A stretch of 64,000 bases of DNA from Pseudoscleropodium purum. Lineage: Eukaryota; Streptophyta; Bryopsida; Hypnales; Brachytheciaceae. The stretch lies in assembly GCA_963969395.1 (NCBI GenBank), contig OZ017801.1:14203611-14267610 (forward strand), in the 5' to 3' direction. This document shows positions 1 to 10,640 of this stretch, in pieces. The notes beneath the pieces are model-generated. The model had not been told where the DNA came from. It saw nothing but the letters and a program-made list of their open reading frames with translations, and did not search any database. The translations under genes and the position numbers were made by a program. The stretch's first letter is position 1. Each line of letters starts with the position of its first letter.

Positions 1-3000
1 CAAAAACTCACCACTTTGCATGGTGTACAAAGAGTGATCAACATGGCTTCTTAGGAAGCCCTTCCTCACAAACATGGTATCAATATCTTGGTACCATGCC
101 CTCCCCGATTGCTTCAACCCGGGAAGGGCTTTCCTCAACTTGCACTTGAGATGCTCTTGGCCTTCTTGTACAAAACCTTGGGGCTGATCCATGTAGATGA
201 CCTCCTTGAGCTTGGGGTTGAGGAAAGCCGTCTTCACATCCATTTGGTGCATCTCCAAGTCCATGGCTGCCCCAAGACTCACAACACACCGGATGGTGCT
301 AAACTTGGCAACGGGAGCAAAAGTCTCATTAAAATCCACACCCTCCACTTGGGAGAATTCCCTAGCAACCAGCCTTGCCTTGTACCTCACAACATGACCC
401 AAAGCATCCCTTTTGGTGGAGAAAACCCACTTACAACCCACACTTGATCTCTTGGAAGGAAGGGGTGCAAGCTCCCATGTCCCCTTGGTAATGAGGGCCT
501 TGTACTCCTCTTGCATGGCCAACTCCCACTTGCTTGCATCCTCACAACGCAACACCTCTCCTAGTGTGGAGGGATCTCCAAGGAAAGCCACATTGGCTTG
601 TTCTTCATTTTGTGGGGGAAGAATGTGATTCAGCCACCAATCTCCAAGTGGCTTGCGGGTCCTTGTTGGATAACGTGGCTCCTCCAAGGGCTGGTCTTGC
701 TCCTCCAAAGGCTGATCTTGCTCTTCCAAGGGCTGATCACGCTCTTGCCCCCTTGGTAAAGATCTTGGAGAAGGGGCTGATGGCCTCTTCCCTTGGGGTG
801 TGGCCGCCTTCTTCTTGGGCTCCACCAACTCTTCATCTTCTTCATCTTCATCTCCTTCATCTTCCATGTGCACTCTTGGAGTTGTGCCCACCTTTTGGGC
901 TGGTCCTCCACTACTCCCACTTGGGCTCATCTCCAAGAGCTTAGGATCAGCACCTCCATCCTCCAAGAAGGTCACATCTCGACTCTTGATGATGGCCTTG
1001 CTCTCCACACACATCAGCCTATAAGCCTTGGTTCCCTCACAATAATCAAGGAAAAGACACTTGATGCCCTTGGCATCCAACTTGGTCCTCTTGGCACTTG
1101 GAACCAATGCGTAGGCAATGCACCCGAAGATGCGCATGTGAGACACATGAGGTTTGATCCCACTCCAAGCTTCTTGGGGTGTCTTGCTTGTTAAGGCTTG
1201 CGTAGGGCACCGATTCCTTGTATAAACCGCATTGGACACGGCCTCCCCCCAAAGCTCATACTTCAGCCCTTGGCCATGAATCATGGCCCTTGCCATCTCC
1301 ACAATGGTGCGATTGGCACGCTCCGCTACGCCGTTTTGTTGAGGAGTGTAAGGGGCTGAAGTGTGGTGCTCAATGCCATGAGCCTTCAAGTACCCCTCAA
1401 AGGCCTTGGATACATACTCCCCTCCATTATCCGATCTCAGCACCTTCACCTTGCACTCGGATTGGGCCTCCACAAGGGCCTTCCAAGTCTCAAAACGCCC
1501 AAACACCTCACTCTTGCACTTCAGCATATACACCCAAACCTTACGAGAGAAATCATCAATGAAGGTCACAAAATACCTTGCTCCTCCAATGGATGTGGTC
1601 TTCATTGGCCCGCACACATCGGAATGCACAAGCTCCAATAGCTTGCTCGCCCTTGTGGCCCCATCCTTGGGGAAGGGCTGCCTTGCTTGCTTGCCTTCAA
1701 TGCACCCCTTGCACACCATAGAACTCCAATCATGCTTGCAAGAAGAGAGGTTCAGCCCCTTCACAATGTGTTGGAGGCTCTTCATGCTCTTCACATTCAA
1801 GTGCCCAAGCCTCCTATGCCAAAGCTCCACAAGGTCTTCATGGGTTGATCCTTGGGCCACACACGCCGAGGAAGTGCCATTCACCTTGGTGAAATGGAGG
1901 AGGTACAAGTTGCCCTCACGAGGGGCTGATGCAATCAAGACTCCACTTGGTGCCCTCACAACACACCCCACCATGTTGAAATGCACTTTCAAACCTCCCA
2001 AAGACAATTTGCTTACCGAAAGCAAGTTGGCATGCAACTTGGGGACATGAAGGACCTCATGGATTTGGATCCTCTTGGGCTGACCCTTCACCATCACCTC
2101 CACAAGGATCTCCCCCTTGCCAAGGGCCTCCACCATGCCATTGTCTCCCAAATAAATCTTCTTCCCCGAAATGGGCTGATACGTGTGGAAGGCATCACGA
2201 TGGCTGGTCATATGTTGGGTGGCTCCCGAGTCCACAATCCAAGTAAACATGTTGGCCTTCTCCCCTCCTCCATTGGCTGCAAAGGCGAAATCCTCCTCTT
2301 CCTCCTCTTTGGAAGCTTGGTGTGCACTCTCCTTGCCTTTGTCTTGGCTGATCTTGCAATGCCTAGCAATGTGGCCTAGTTTGCCACACTTGAAGCACGT
2401 CCTTGTCTCCTTGGAAGCCTTGGTGTTGCCTCCCTTGCCATGTCTTGAGACTAGGGCTGATCCCTCCCCTTGGGGCTCATTCTCCTTGCGCTTGGTCACC
2501 TCATGCATCAAGCGAGCCGTCACAAACTCCGAGGTCAGCTCCTTGGTGGGCCTTGTCTCCAATGCGGTGATGAGGAACTCATAAGATGATGGCAAGCTTG
2601 CCAACAAGGTCATCACCACATCTCCCTCCGTCACGGGCGCCTCCAAACAAGCCAACTCATCCGCAAGAGCCTTGACCTTGTTGACGTGATCCAACAAATC
2701 GTCCTCCTCTTCCATCTTGCTAGTGAAGAACTTTCGGCGAAGAAATAGGAGGTTGGAGAGGCTCTTGGTCTCATGGATGTTGCAAAGGGTGGTCCACGCT
2801 TGGGCTGGTCCCTTGCAATGGCGGATGTGTGCAATTTGCCGGTCCGCAAGGTTGATGGCAATGAGAGCAAAGGCCTTCTTCTCCTTCCTCTCAAACCCCT
2901 TCTTGGTCTTTGGATCCGCATCTTCACTTGGAGGCTCCTCACTCCCATCCACCACGTCCCACAAGTCCTTCTCCGCAAGGATCATCTCCATCTTGAACTT

Positions 3001-3069
3001 CCACATGCCAAAGTTCTCCCCATTGAACTTGTCAATGATGCGCACGCCCTCTCCTCCACTTGATGACAT
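1..3069 (-). CDS. Copia gag-pol polyprotein, partial (open at window edge)
   Basis: The frame begins at ATG 3069-3067 and has 1023 codons without a stop; I checked every triplet. Gag starts MSSSGGEG and includes FNGENFGMWKFKM. A CCHC zinc knuckle (CFKCGKLGHIARHC) lies near residue 230. The protease motif is DSGATQHM near residue 270. Integrase shows a GAG-pre region (LWHRRLGHLN), Cx2C (CKGC), DDFSRKVWVY, SDNGGEY and PYTPQQNGVAERANRT, so the HHCC and D-D-E signatures are present. An acidic hinge with three QPLEEQD-type repeats separates it from reverse transcriptase, which begins near WVFSTKRDALGHVVRYKARL and continues past MDVKTAFLN. The final visible residues are SHVDHSLYTMQSGEFL, so the YVDD box lies beyond the edge. 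The undamaged frame suggests recent insertion. Plus-strand ORFs here are shadows. Confidence 0.95.
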   Translation of the reverse strand, partial: MSSSGGEGVRIIDKFNGENFGMWKFKMEMILAEKDLWDVVDGSEEPPSEDADPKTKKGFERKEKKAFALIAINLADRQIAHIRHCKGPAQAWTTLCNIHETKSLSNLLFLRRKFFTSKMEEEDDLLDHVNKVKALADELACLEAPVTEGDVVMTLLASLPSSYEFLITALETRPTKELTSEFVTARLMHEVTKRKENEPQGEGSALVSRHGKGGNTKASKETRTCFKCGKLGHIARHCKISQDKGKESAHQASKEEEEEDFAFAANGGGEKANMFTWIVDSGATQHMTSHRDAFHTYQPISGKKIYLGDNGMVEALGKGEILVEVMVKGQPKRIQIHEVLHVPKLHANLLSVSKLSLGGLKVHFNMVGCVVRAPSGVLIASAPREGNLYLLHFTKVNGTSSACVAQGSTHEDLVELWHRRLGHLNVKSMKSLQHIVKGLNLSSCKHDWSSMVCKGCIEGKQARQPFPKDGATRASKLLELVHSDVCGPMKTTSIGGARYFVTFIDDFSRKVWVYMLKCKSEVFGRFETWKALVEAQSECKVKVLRSDNGGEYVSKAFEGYLKAHGIEHHTSAPYTPQQNGVAERANRTIVEMARAMIHGQGLKYELWGEAVSNAVYTRNRCPTQALTSKTPQEAWSGIKPHVSHMRIFGCIAYALVPSAKRTKLDAKGIKCLFLDYCEGTKAYRLMCVESKAIIKSRDVTFLEDGGADPKLLEMSPSGSSGGPAQKVGTTPRVHMEDEGDEDEEDEELVEPKKKAATPQGKRPSAPSPRSLPRGQERDQPLEEQDQPLEEQDQPLEEPRYPTRTRKPLGDWWLNHILPPQNEEQANVAFLGDPSTLGEVLRCEDASKWELAMQEEYKALITKGTWELAPLPSKRSSVGCKWVFSTKRDALGHVVRYKARLVAREFSQVEGVDFNETFAPVAKFSTIRCVVSLGAAMDLEMHQMDVKTAFLNPKLKEVIYMDQPQGFVQEGQEHLKCKLRKALPGLKQSGRAWYQDIDTMFVRKGFLRSHVDHSLYTMQSGEFL

Positions 3070-3076
3070 GATGAAG

Positions 3077-3296
3077 CACCTCCCACTTGTTGGCAGCACC
3101 CAAAGGGTCTCCAAGTCAATTCAGCCTCCAAACACTCCCTTGGAAGCCAATTGGGCTGAAACGGCAACAATCACCCCTTCCAAGGACACCTCCCACTTGT
3201 TGGCAGCACCCTAAGTGTCTCCAAGTCAATTCAGCCTCCAAACACTCCTTTGGAAGCCAATTGGGCTGAAATGGCAACAATCAGCCCTTCCAAGGA
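3077..3296. repeat. Tandem duplication, 2 x 110 bp, in copia leader
   Basis: Units 3077-3186 and 3187-3296 both start CACCTCCCACTTGTTGGCAG and differ at only a few positions. They lie just upstream of the gag start, in the untranslated leader. Confidence 0.9.
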
Positions 3297-4047
3297 CCTT
3301 CCAAGATACTCACAACCTTAGGAAGGACAAAACACTCCTCACAAGTGCCTCACCTCCTCTCAACACGAATTCAGACCCTAATGGAGCTCAAATCCACCAC
3401 ATGGACATGATGGGCTAGTGCTACTTCAATTCAGCAAGCCAACTCACCATGCTCCTCACAAATAGGGTACTCCACACTCCAAGGCACTCAAGCCTTCCAA
3501 TCAGCCCTCAATGGATCACCAATCCACCCAAACACCCTAATTGGCCCTCAATGGCTCACATGGCCACAAATCAGCCCTCTTGGGTTCACAAAGTCCATGA
3601 ATTGCCTCACACACTCACAAGGGCACTAATCAACCCTCCATGCATGGAAAAAACCTCAAGCAACTCAAATATGCTTCCAAGGCTCACAAAGACTCTCAAT
3701 AGATGGCAATTGGCACCATTACTATCCACAATGCACCTAAGTGCAAAATCAGCCACAATGGGCTCCCAATGTACTTTTCTAAGCACAAACTCAAACTAGG
3801 AGCATGCAACCAGCCCATTCTAGGTCTGATTACTACCATAAGCAATGTCCCACCCAAAATGTACTCCAAACCTCACAAACCAGCCAACAAAAGCTCAAAA
3901 AAATGCACTCCAAAGTTTTTGTTTTTGAAAAATGACTCACACCATATGGTTTGTAGGTGACAAGTGACAAAGGGCTGATTACTCCTCCAAGCTCCAAGAC
4001 CTCCTCCAAATGCTTTGAATTCCTCCCTCAAACGCAACTCCAAGTGC

Positions 4048-4061
4048 GTGGGCCCATAACC
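4048..4061 (-). other. Primer-binding site, initiator tRNA-Met anticodon arm
   Basis: The minus-strand sequence GGTTATGGGCCCAC lies three bases inside the LTR. It is complementary to GUGGGCCCAUAACC, the anticodon arm of plant initiator tRNA-Met, not to the tRNA 3' end. Priming from an internally cleaved (half) tRNA-Met is known for Drosophila copia and some other Pseudoviridae. Confidence 0.75.
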
Positions 4062-4064
4062 TAT

Positions 4065-4318
4065 TGAGATTACAATATTATGAGAAGGATGAAAGGCTTT
4101 ACTTAGATGGTAGGATGATATCATGGCCCATGCATGGGCTGAACTTAAGGGAGAAGCCTTTCCCTAGTTATCCACAAACCATGCGGGATAACTAAACACC
4201 ATAGGCTGCCTTTGACTACAAGCAATACCCATTAGACTCTAAGCCTAACTAAGAGGCTAATACTACTCTTAGGGCTGAATGTACATAATCTACACTAATA
4301 TGTACATGTTCTTCAACA
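4065..4318 (-). repeat. 5' LTR of the copia element
   Basis: On the minus strand it starts TGTTGAAGAACATGTACAT and ends AATCTCA, giving the usual TG...CA ends and about 254 bp. It contains the 12-bp palindrome CCCATGCATGGG around 4122-4133. The inner border is set by the primer-binding site three bases further in. The second LTR is not in the window, so the borders rest on terminal motifs only. Confidence 0.75.
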
Positions 4319-7300
4319 GTGGTTTCATTTTTTTTTTTTGGATTGTCATGAAATTAGTTATGAAGTCTAAGTTGAAATTGTGTAAGTCTCTAAAAGTGTC
4401 CATTCTTAGTCACGTGTTCATTATTTGATGAGGACAAATGCAATTGGTGGCTCTCTATCAGAAAACGCTTTTAGAGCATAGTTGTTTATAGACCTTCTAC
4501 CTTATGTGGATGCACTTTGAAAGACAATAGAACCAAAATCTCATACCAAAGTTGTGTTATATTTTTTGCGGGCCTTTTTATAATTACTTATGAATTTTTG
4601 AAGCTAAAATGGCATAGGCGTGTAACAATGGTATGTTCATCTTGGGTACATTAAAACCTTCAATATGTACCCATGTATTTGAAGACATTTTTAGAATCTA
4701 GGCACTTAACAACATCTTGCCTTATTCCATCTATGTATTCCAATTTTGTTCTAATGAACTTTATATATTCATTTTATTACAAGAATCTAAGAGCATCTAA
4801 AGACCAATATGAGACATGACTTCTAAAATATTTCATCATGTCACTTTGCAACCTATATAGATTCTAGCCATTGCTAGGACATTTAGTTTTTAAATAAGAA
4901 TGAAAAAAGGTACAAAGATGAAAAAATAAAAAGAATGAGAAAAATAAAAAGAACAAAAAAATCATTTTTCTATTAATGATATAGAGGGTACCAAATTTGA
5001 GACCCAAACTATCACTAATGAAAGGGAGTTTCGGGGTAACAAACTTGATAGTGCTAGTGCACAGTGTCTAAAGCTCATTTGCACACCAAGTTGGATTCTA
5101 AATGGAACTTTGACACCTTGCTATTGGATATATTTCTCACATTAGAGAGGGTGCAAAATTAGTGTTACTTACAAAATTTAGTATCACTAAAAAATTGTTT
5201 TATGTAGAATTGAAGACAATACACTTATATTTGAGCATGCTCAAATTTAAAATAAAGTAAACTTGATAAATTAGTGCAATATATATATATGTAATTCCAT
5301 AAAATCTAAGTTCAAAAGGTGTTTGCAACATTATAAATATTTATCTGGACTTGTCCATTGGGAAGCACCTCTATTACTTTGAGATGAAAAAAAAAATCAA
5401 CTTCAGGAATTATACTTGCAATATCTCTACATGAAAACATTGTAATCAACAAATCTTTTCATCTTGTCTAATCATTATTATTGACATACTTGTTTGATGC
5501 AAATATGTTAAAGCAATTGGAATCTACAACACTAGTTTAAAATCACCCTTGGAATTGAATATCATCGCATCACCTTTTTTATGTTCATCATATTACATTT
5601 TGTTAAGAGATTTTGAAAATTGTTAAAAGGTATTATGTTTAACAATTTTTTGCACATTTTAGCAAAGAAAGAAAGAAGAAATTTAATACAACAGATTTTT
5701 GATAGAACTTGTTAAAAAATGTTAAATATTATATGTTTCAACAATTTTGGCAACTAATTCTAACAAAATATAAAGTTATGAACATAAAAAATGTAACTAT
5801 GGTGAGGTAGTGATGTTCAAGTCCAAGGTTGATTTTGCATTGTTTAGTGCAAATTTTTTCTAGGGCAACTCCAATTTTCAATGATTTATATCAAAGACTA
5901 TTACTAGTTGATTGTCGTTTACATTTGAATCATCATTTATAAAACTTTAACTTGAATTTATAAGCATTTTAACACATATGAAATAGTGTGTATGTTTGAA
6001 TACTGGCTAATATCAAACATTAAACAAGTGTTGAAGCATTTAAAATGAATTTTGGTCAGCAATTTCTTCATGTAATATATTATAAATGAAAGTTGAGATG
6101 AATAAATCTTTGTACAAAAATGAATTATTTCTAAAAAATAAGGTTTGGAGATGCTAAATATAAAAATACTCTTTGAGGTTCACTTTTCTATGTAAATATA
6201 TATGTAAATAAATGTCTCTCTCTCTCTATATAGTTTTCCAAAAATTTTGAAATCTATTTTGTAACTATTTTCTACCAAACACAATTGTATAATGAATTTC
6301 TTGAAGGACCAAATGAATGCCTATTTTTTGGTCAAAAAACACTGAAAACTACAATTTCTATTGCAAAATTGTAAAATATTGTATTTTTATATATCTAACC
6401 ATAGGATCATGTACCAAGATATTAGTAGTATAAGATTGTGTAGGAGAAATTTCAAAATTTTTTGACCATACAAATTAGAAGATATAGTGTTTAAAATGAA
6501 ATAAAATGTTTTGTTTAATATACCTTGTAGATTAGTTTTTTTTACTTTAAATCTTTTTATTTTAAATTTTTTGCACCATAGATATTGAATTAAAATAATT
6601 ATGTTGAAGAATTGAATTGGAGAGTTGAGAAATTTTTGTAGAAAAGAATCACTTGATTTTCAATCTTAAAAATATTGTTAAATAGAAGTAGGTATGAAAT
6701 AGAAAGAAAAACGATATTCTTTATAGTTCTAAGATGGAATTAAAATAGACTAATTCCAATGGTGAAAGTGTTCTAGTAAGCAAATTAAATCATGTGTAAA
6801 TTTTTATTTGAAAAACTGTGAAAATTGAGTTAAAAAATGAATCCTATAGTTTATTTTTTGAAAAAGATGCCTTGAATTGCCCAAAAAACAAGACTCTCCA
6901 TCTATAAATTTCTCATTGTTCACTAGTCCAAATAAAATAAATCAAATCTTTCTACGTAGACAAAAATATTATTTATAAGAAACAAATTTAAAAAATTAAA
7001 ATTAAAATTTTTTATGATTTTTTTCATACTACCTAATGACTTCTATGTTGAGGTTAGAGTGGCATAACTTATACTCCTATGTACCAATTGAAATAAAAAT
7101 TATATACCAAGACGGCTAATTTTATTTTATTTAAAAAGAAATTCTAAAAATCCAACCAAAAATTGAGATCTTCAAAACCTTTAGACCTCAAATCCTCTAA
7201 GATGACACTTGGTCCTTTGGAGGTTATCAATGACATTAAATCTTACAATCAATCTAGACATGACAAATTCTATTTAACATAGTATAAATAGATTTTATAC

Positions 7301-7528
7301 ACTATTTTGCACTGAATTTTTTTTAAAAGAGTACATCATCAACAATCAAGTGAAAAAATCATTAAAAATTCTATTTCAAATAAAAAATAGAGAAAATAAC
7401 CAAACTTGGATCCTTGAAATCAGTTCAATGAGGGGATTAAGGGAAAATAGCTAGTATAACTCAAAAAGCATGCAAGCTAATGATAGAAGAAATTCCCCAC
7501 CACTCTCCATAGAATCAATATAGAGTCT
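4319..7528. other. AT-rich intergenic DNA, no gene recognised
   Basis: No long ORF or recognisable domain on either strand. It has short AT runs (about 5278-5290) and a CT run (about 6214-6226). The stretch about 6390-6480 resembles the interior of the TTAA-bounded elements (shared wording around ATAGGATCATGTAC), but I could not find its ends. Confidence 0.6.
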
Positions 7529-7812
7529 AAGGTAGAGACTCCCTCAAGTGCCATTTTTTTGTCATATCATAGTTACTATTATTAGAATTATCAAATTTTT
7601 ATATTTTCTTGTTGGCAAGTGAAAGGTGAATTCAACGCATTAAAAAAATTTCATTTGGATATTCATTACAAAGTGACAAAGGGTCAAAAAATTTCTTGAT
7701 AGATAAGTTGTAAAATCATGTCTTTAATAGACATAGATATTGATAAACTAGATGTACATTTAGAAATGATGGTGATTTTAGGTGAATGACATATTTGGAA
7801 GTCCTTACCTTA
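7529..7812. repeat. Dispersed repeat, about 280 bp, related to 45149-45415
   Basis: It shares GTTCTTGTTGGCAAGTGAAAGG-type wording (here CTTGTTGGCAAGTGAAAGG), a similar start (GGTAGAGACTCCCTC against GGTGGATACTCCCC) and an ending near CCTTACCTT with 45149-45415. The second copy is absent from the paralogous site at about 18650, so it looks like a mobile insertion. No clean target-site duplication was resolved. Confidence 0.5.
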
Positions 7813-8010
7813 AATTAAATTCAATGAACTTGAATCACTTGAGTTTGAACCTCAGACGTTTTCCATCAAAATAAAGTACCTTTGCCAAAGGAGCCCAAAA
7901 GTTGTCTAATTAGGTGTTGGGGGGTCTAAGAGGAGGTGCTATCACAACTTTGCTACCACTTCAAAAACTCATAACTTTTGCATGTGGAATCCAAATCAAA
8001 TATTTATTAA

Positions 8011-8992
8011 CCCCTAAATGCCCAAACTGCGTTGTTTGGCAACATAGAAATTTTGGCTAGCTCACTACGAATGGAATTTTTATTTATTTTCTTAAAAATT
8101 TTAACACAAAATGTGCCCAAGAAGTAGCCTTAAGTCCCAAATGTTTTCATAACTTTTGACTACATGGTTAAAAAGTTATTGTATGATATGTACTTTTCAT
8201 TGCTTGACGGGCAACCTAGGTAGCAAAAAAACTTCTTTAAAAATCATTTAAAAAAAAAAAATTAATTTTAAATTGGTTCTCTAGATTTATATATACTTGA
8301 AAAAGCTTTGAATCATTTCATTTTGATCAATATGTCAAAATTTATGAGGAGTTTTAGTTTGTGTGAGTTTGTGGATTTATATTGAATCTCTACTCTAAGA
8401 CAAACTTTGAAGTCCTTTATTTAACTCAATTTTTAAAATTATTTAACTTTATTTAACTCATTTTTCAATATTTTGGGGAAAAAATAAAAACATTGGATGT
8501 AGATTTTTTATTACAACATTACAACCATAAACCATTAGGATTGACATTTTTCAATTCAATAAATAAATTGTTAACAATTTAGTATTTTGAATCATTCCCT
8601 ATTCTTTTGACTTACTATTTTTTTCCTACATATTGTATGATTCCAAATGATCTGAAAATTTCCAAGTATGTAACTAACTTGACTTGAAAAATGAATTCAA
8701 AAGGTAACCACTATTTTGGACATTTTTTCATACAAATGTGACCTTTTGAAGTGCAGTTGCTCGGATATTCGTTGGCCCAAAAAAGGAAATTTGTCACTTC
8801 AAATGCTAATATCTTGCAATGTACAAGGTGAAAATTTCTGAAATTTTTTCTACAAGTTTTCAAACAAGCTTACTACAAGATCTTACAATTACATTTGTCC
8901 AAAAATGTTTTTTTTCTAAAATTTGGTACATGTACTAGAAATGGTAGTTTGGAAGCGGTTTTGGTAAAAACATAGTCAAAATCATTTAGGGG
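8011..8992. mobile_element. TTAA-bounded non-autonomous element (copy 1)
   Basis: The left end is CCCCTAAATGCCCAAACTGC after TTAA (8007-8010). The right end is CATTTAGGGG before TTGA (8993-8996), giving a 10-bp perfect inverted repeat CCCCTAAATG and a TTAA target with one change. No coding capacity was seen. The interior resembles 45449-46369 in inverted orientation and 35880-36037. Confidence 0.65.
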
Positions 8993-10640
8993 TTGATGAG
9001 TAGAAATCCTCTTTGAAAGGAGGATATGATCCATTCTCTAAATATATAATAATCAGCTTGCCCGTGTTTTTGTTTTTTTCAAAAATAGAATTAAACGTCG
9101 CCAAGACGTGGGACTTGAAACAAACATAACATTCTTGAACATGAAGAGTTGAATATCCCTTCTATAGTAGCATTTTCACATGAATATATTTGTACTACAA
9201 TCTTTTGATTTGGGAAATACTTCGCCTTGGATCTATCCAATCCATTCTCTCTCCCTTTCCACCTTCCTTATCCATTCAACTACATCAAGTAGGCACATGA
9301 TGACTTGAAAAGTCTAGTATGTTGTTGGCTTTTAAAACTTCAATAACCCAAGGAAAAAAAATCATAAAAGAAAATGAGAGGCATGGAAGGGAAAGGGTTC
9401 AAGTCCCACTAATTGTTTAAAAATGTTATGAACAAAATCTAGGAAAAATGAAAATCCAACTTGAGGATCAAGATCCAAGAATTTTTTGCATTAAATATTA
9501 AATATTTTAGAGGTTGTGAATCATTGAATTGAAATGGTTGTTCAATTACTTCAAACTTTAGTATATATATCCCCTTGAAGAGTTGGGGGTAATTTTTTTT
9601 TCCTCTAGATTTTCCAAATGAAAGAAAAGGTGATATTTATTTTGTGGTGAGGGTTTGCATGGTAATGGGCCAATAGAATGTGCAGTTTTAGGGTGGCGAT
9701 GTGTGCAGATCTATAGTACAAAATTGGGTGAATTAGGAATTTCATTTAGATTCAATTGGACAATTTGGGGGTTGTGCCAAACACCTCTATGGCAATTTAA
9801 AAAAAATTGTGCAATTGAAGTGGCAATTTAGAGCACTTTGTTGAAGTGTATTAGGTGAAATTGTGAGATGATGATTTTAAAATATGACAATATGGGAATG
9901 ATTAATTTCATGTTTAAATGCATTTACCATTGAATTTTCTACCTTTTGTATTACCTACATCCTTCTAAACACCTTCCCATGTTGAAGTCAACAAGATTGC
10001 AAAAGACATGAGGACCACAAACAATGTCTCAAGGTTTTACATTAGTGGCAATGTTTTGCAAAGTAATAAATCTTTTTTGGGGAAAATTAAAATATCCTAT
10101 ATTTTCCAAAGTAGGATGAAATCATCGCATTTGGAAGAATACTCATATAATTATTTGGATAAATAAATATTTTTTTAATCCATCTTCACCATTGTTGATA
10201 CATTTGGCACCTTCCTCACAGTGCCAAAAGGTCAACAAGGATATATTTCATTACTATGAAGAGAGTAAGAACAACAAAATTGCATTCTCTTCTTGAATCC
10301 ATTGCTAACCAAGGTGAAAGAAGACAATTCCATTATTCATTCAACATAATATGACTTTGATAAACAAGTACCACATGCTTTACAACTAGTACAATTCAAT
10401 ATAAAGGTAGAAAGCTCTAAAAGCAATCACTAACACAGAGGTACATTTTGCTTTCTTCAATGCACCAATAGTGTGCATTTTAGGAGGCTAGATTGCTTTC
10501 AATCCCCCTAGCATTTCAACTTATTCGTAACTAATTCCACAAAGGTCCAAAAAATATGAAACGACTTGGGTTTGATGCCAATTCCATTTCACTTCCAATC
10601 AAAATTTTCCAAATTTTTTTTCCATGGAGTTTAGCTTCCC
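8993..10640. other. AT-rich intergenic DNA, nothing recognised
   Basis: No ORF with a recognisable domain, RNA gene or clear repeat structure. A T-arm-like sequence near 9388 has no tRNA around it. Confidence 0.6.

Larger units (their letters stand above)
1..4318 (-). mobile_element. Ty1/copia LTR retrotransposon, truncated by the window edge
   Basis: On the minus strand, in order, there are an LTR (4318-4065), a primer-binding site, a leader of about 1 kb, and one gag-pol frame that is still open at base 1. RNase H and the second LTR must lie outside the window. The domain order gag, protease, integrase, reverse transcriptase is that of Ty1/copia (Pseudoviridae), not Ty3/gypsy. The five bases outside the LTR, GTGGT at 4319-4323, are the expected target-site duplication; the matching copy cannot be seen. 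Its GC content is clearly higher than that of the flanking DNA. Confidence 0.93.

Noticed and set aside
88..3418. Many plus-strand ORFs of 60-214 codons
   Set aside because: They are antisense shadows of the continuous minus-strand copia gag-pol frame and its leader.
9380..9412. GGGTTCAAGTCCC, a tRNA T-arm-like sequence
   Set aside because: No acceptor, D-arm or anticodon arm at the required spacing upstream.
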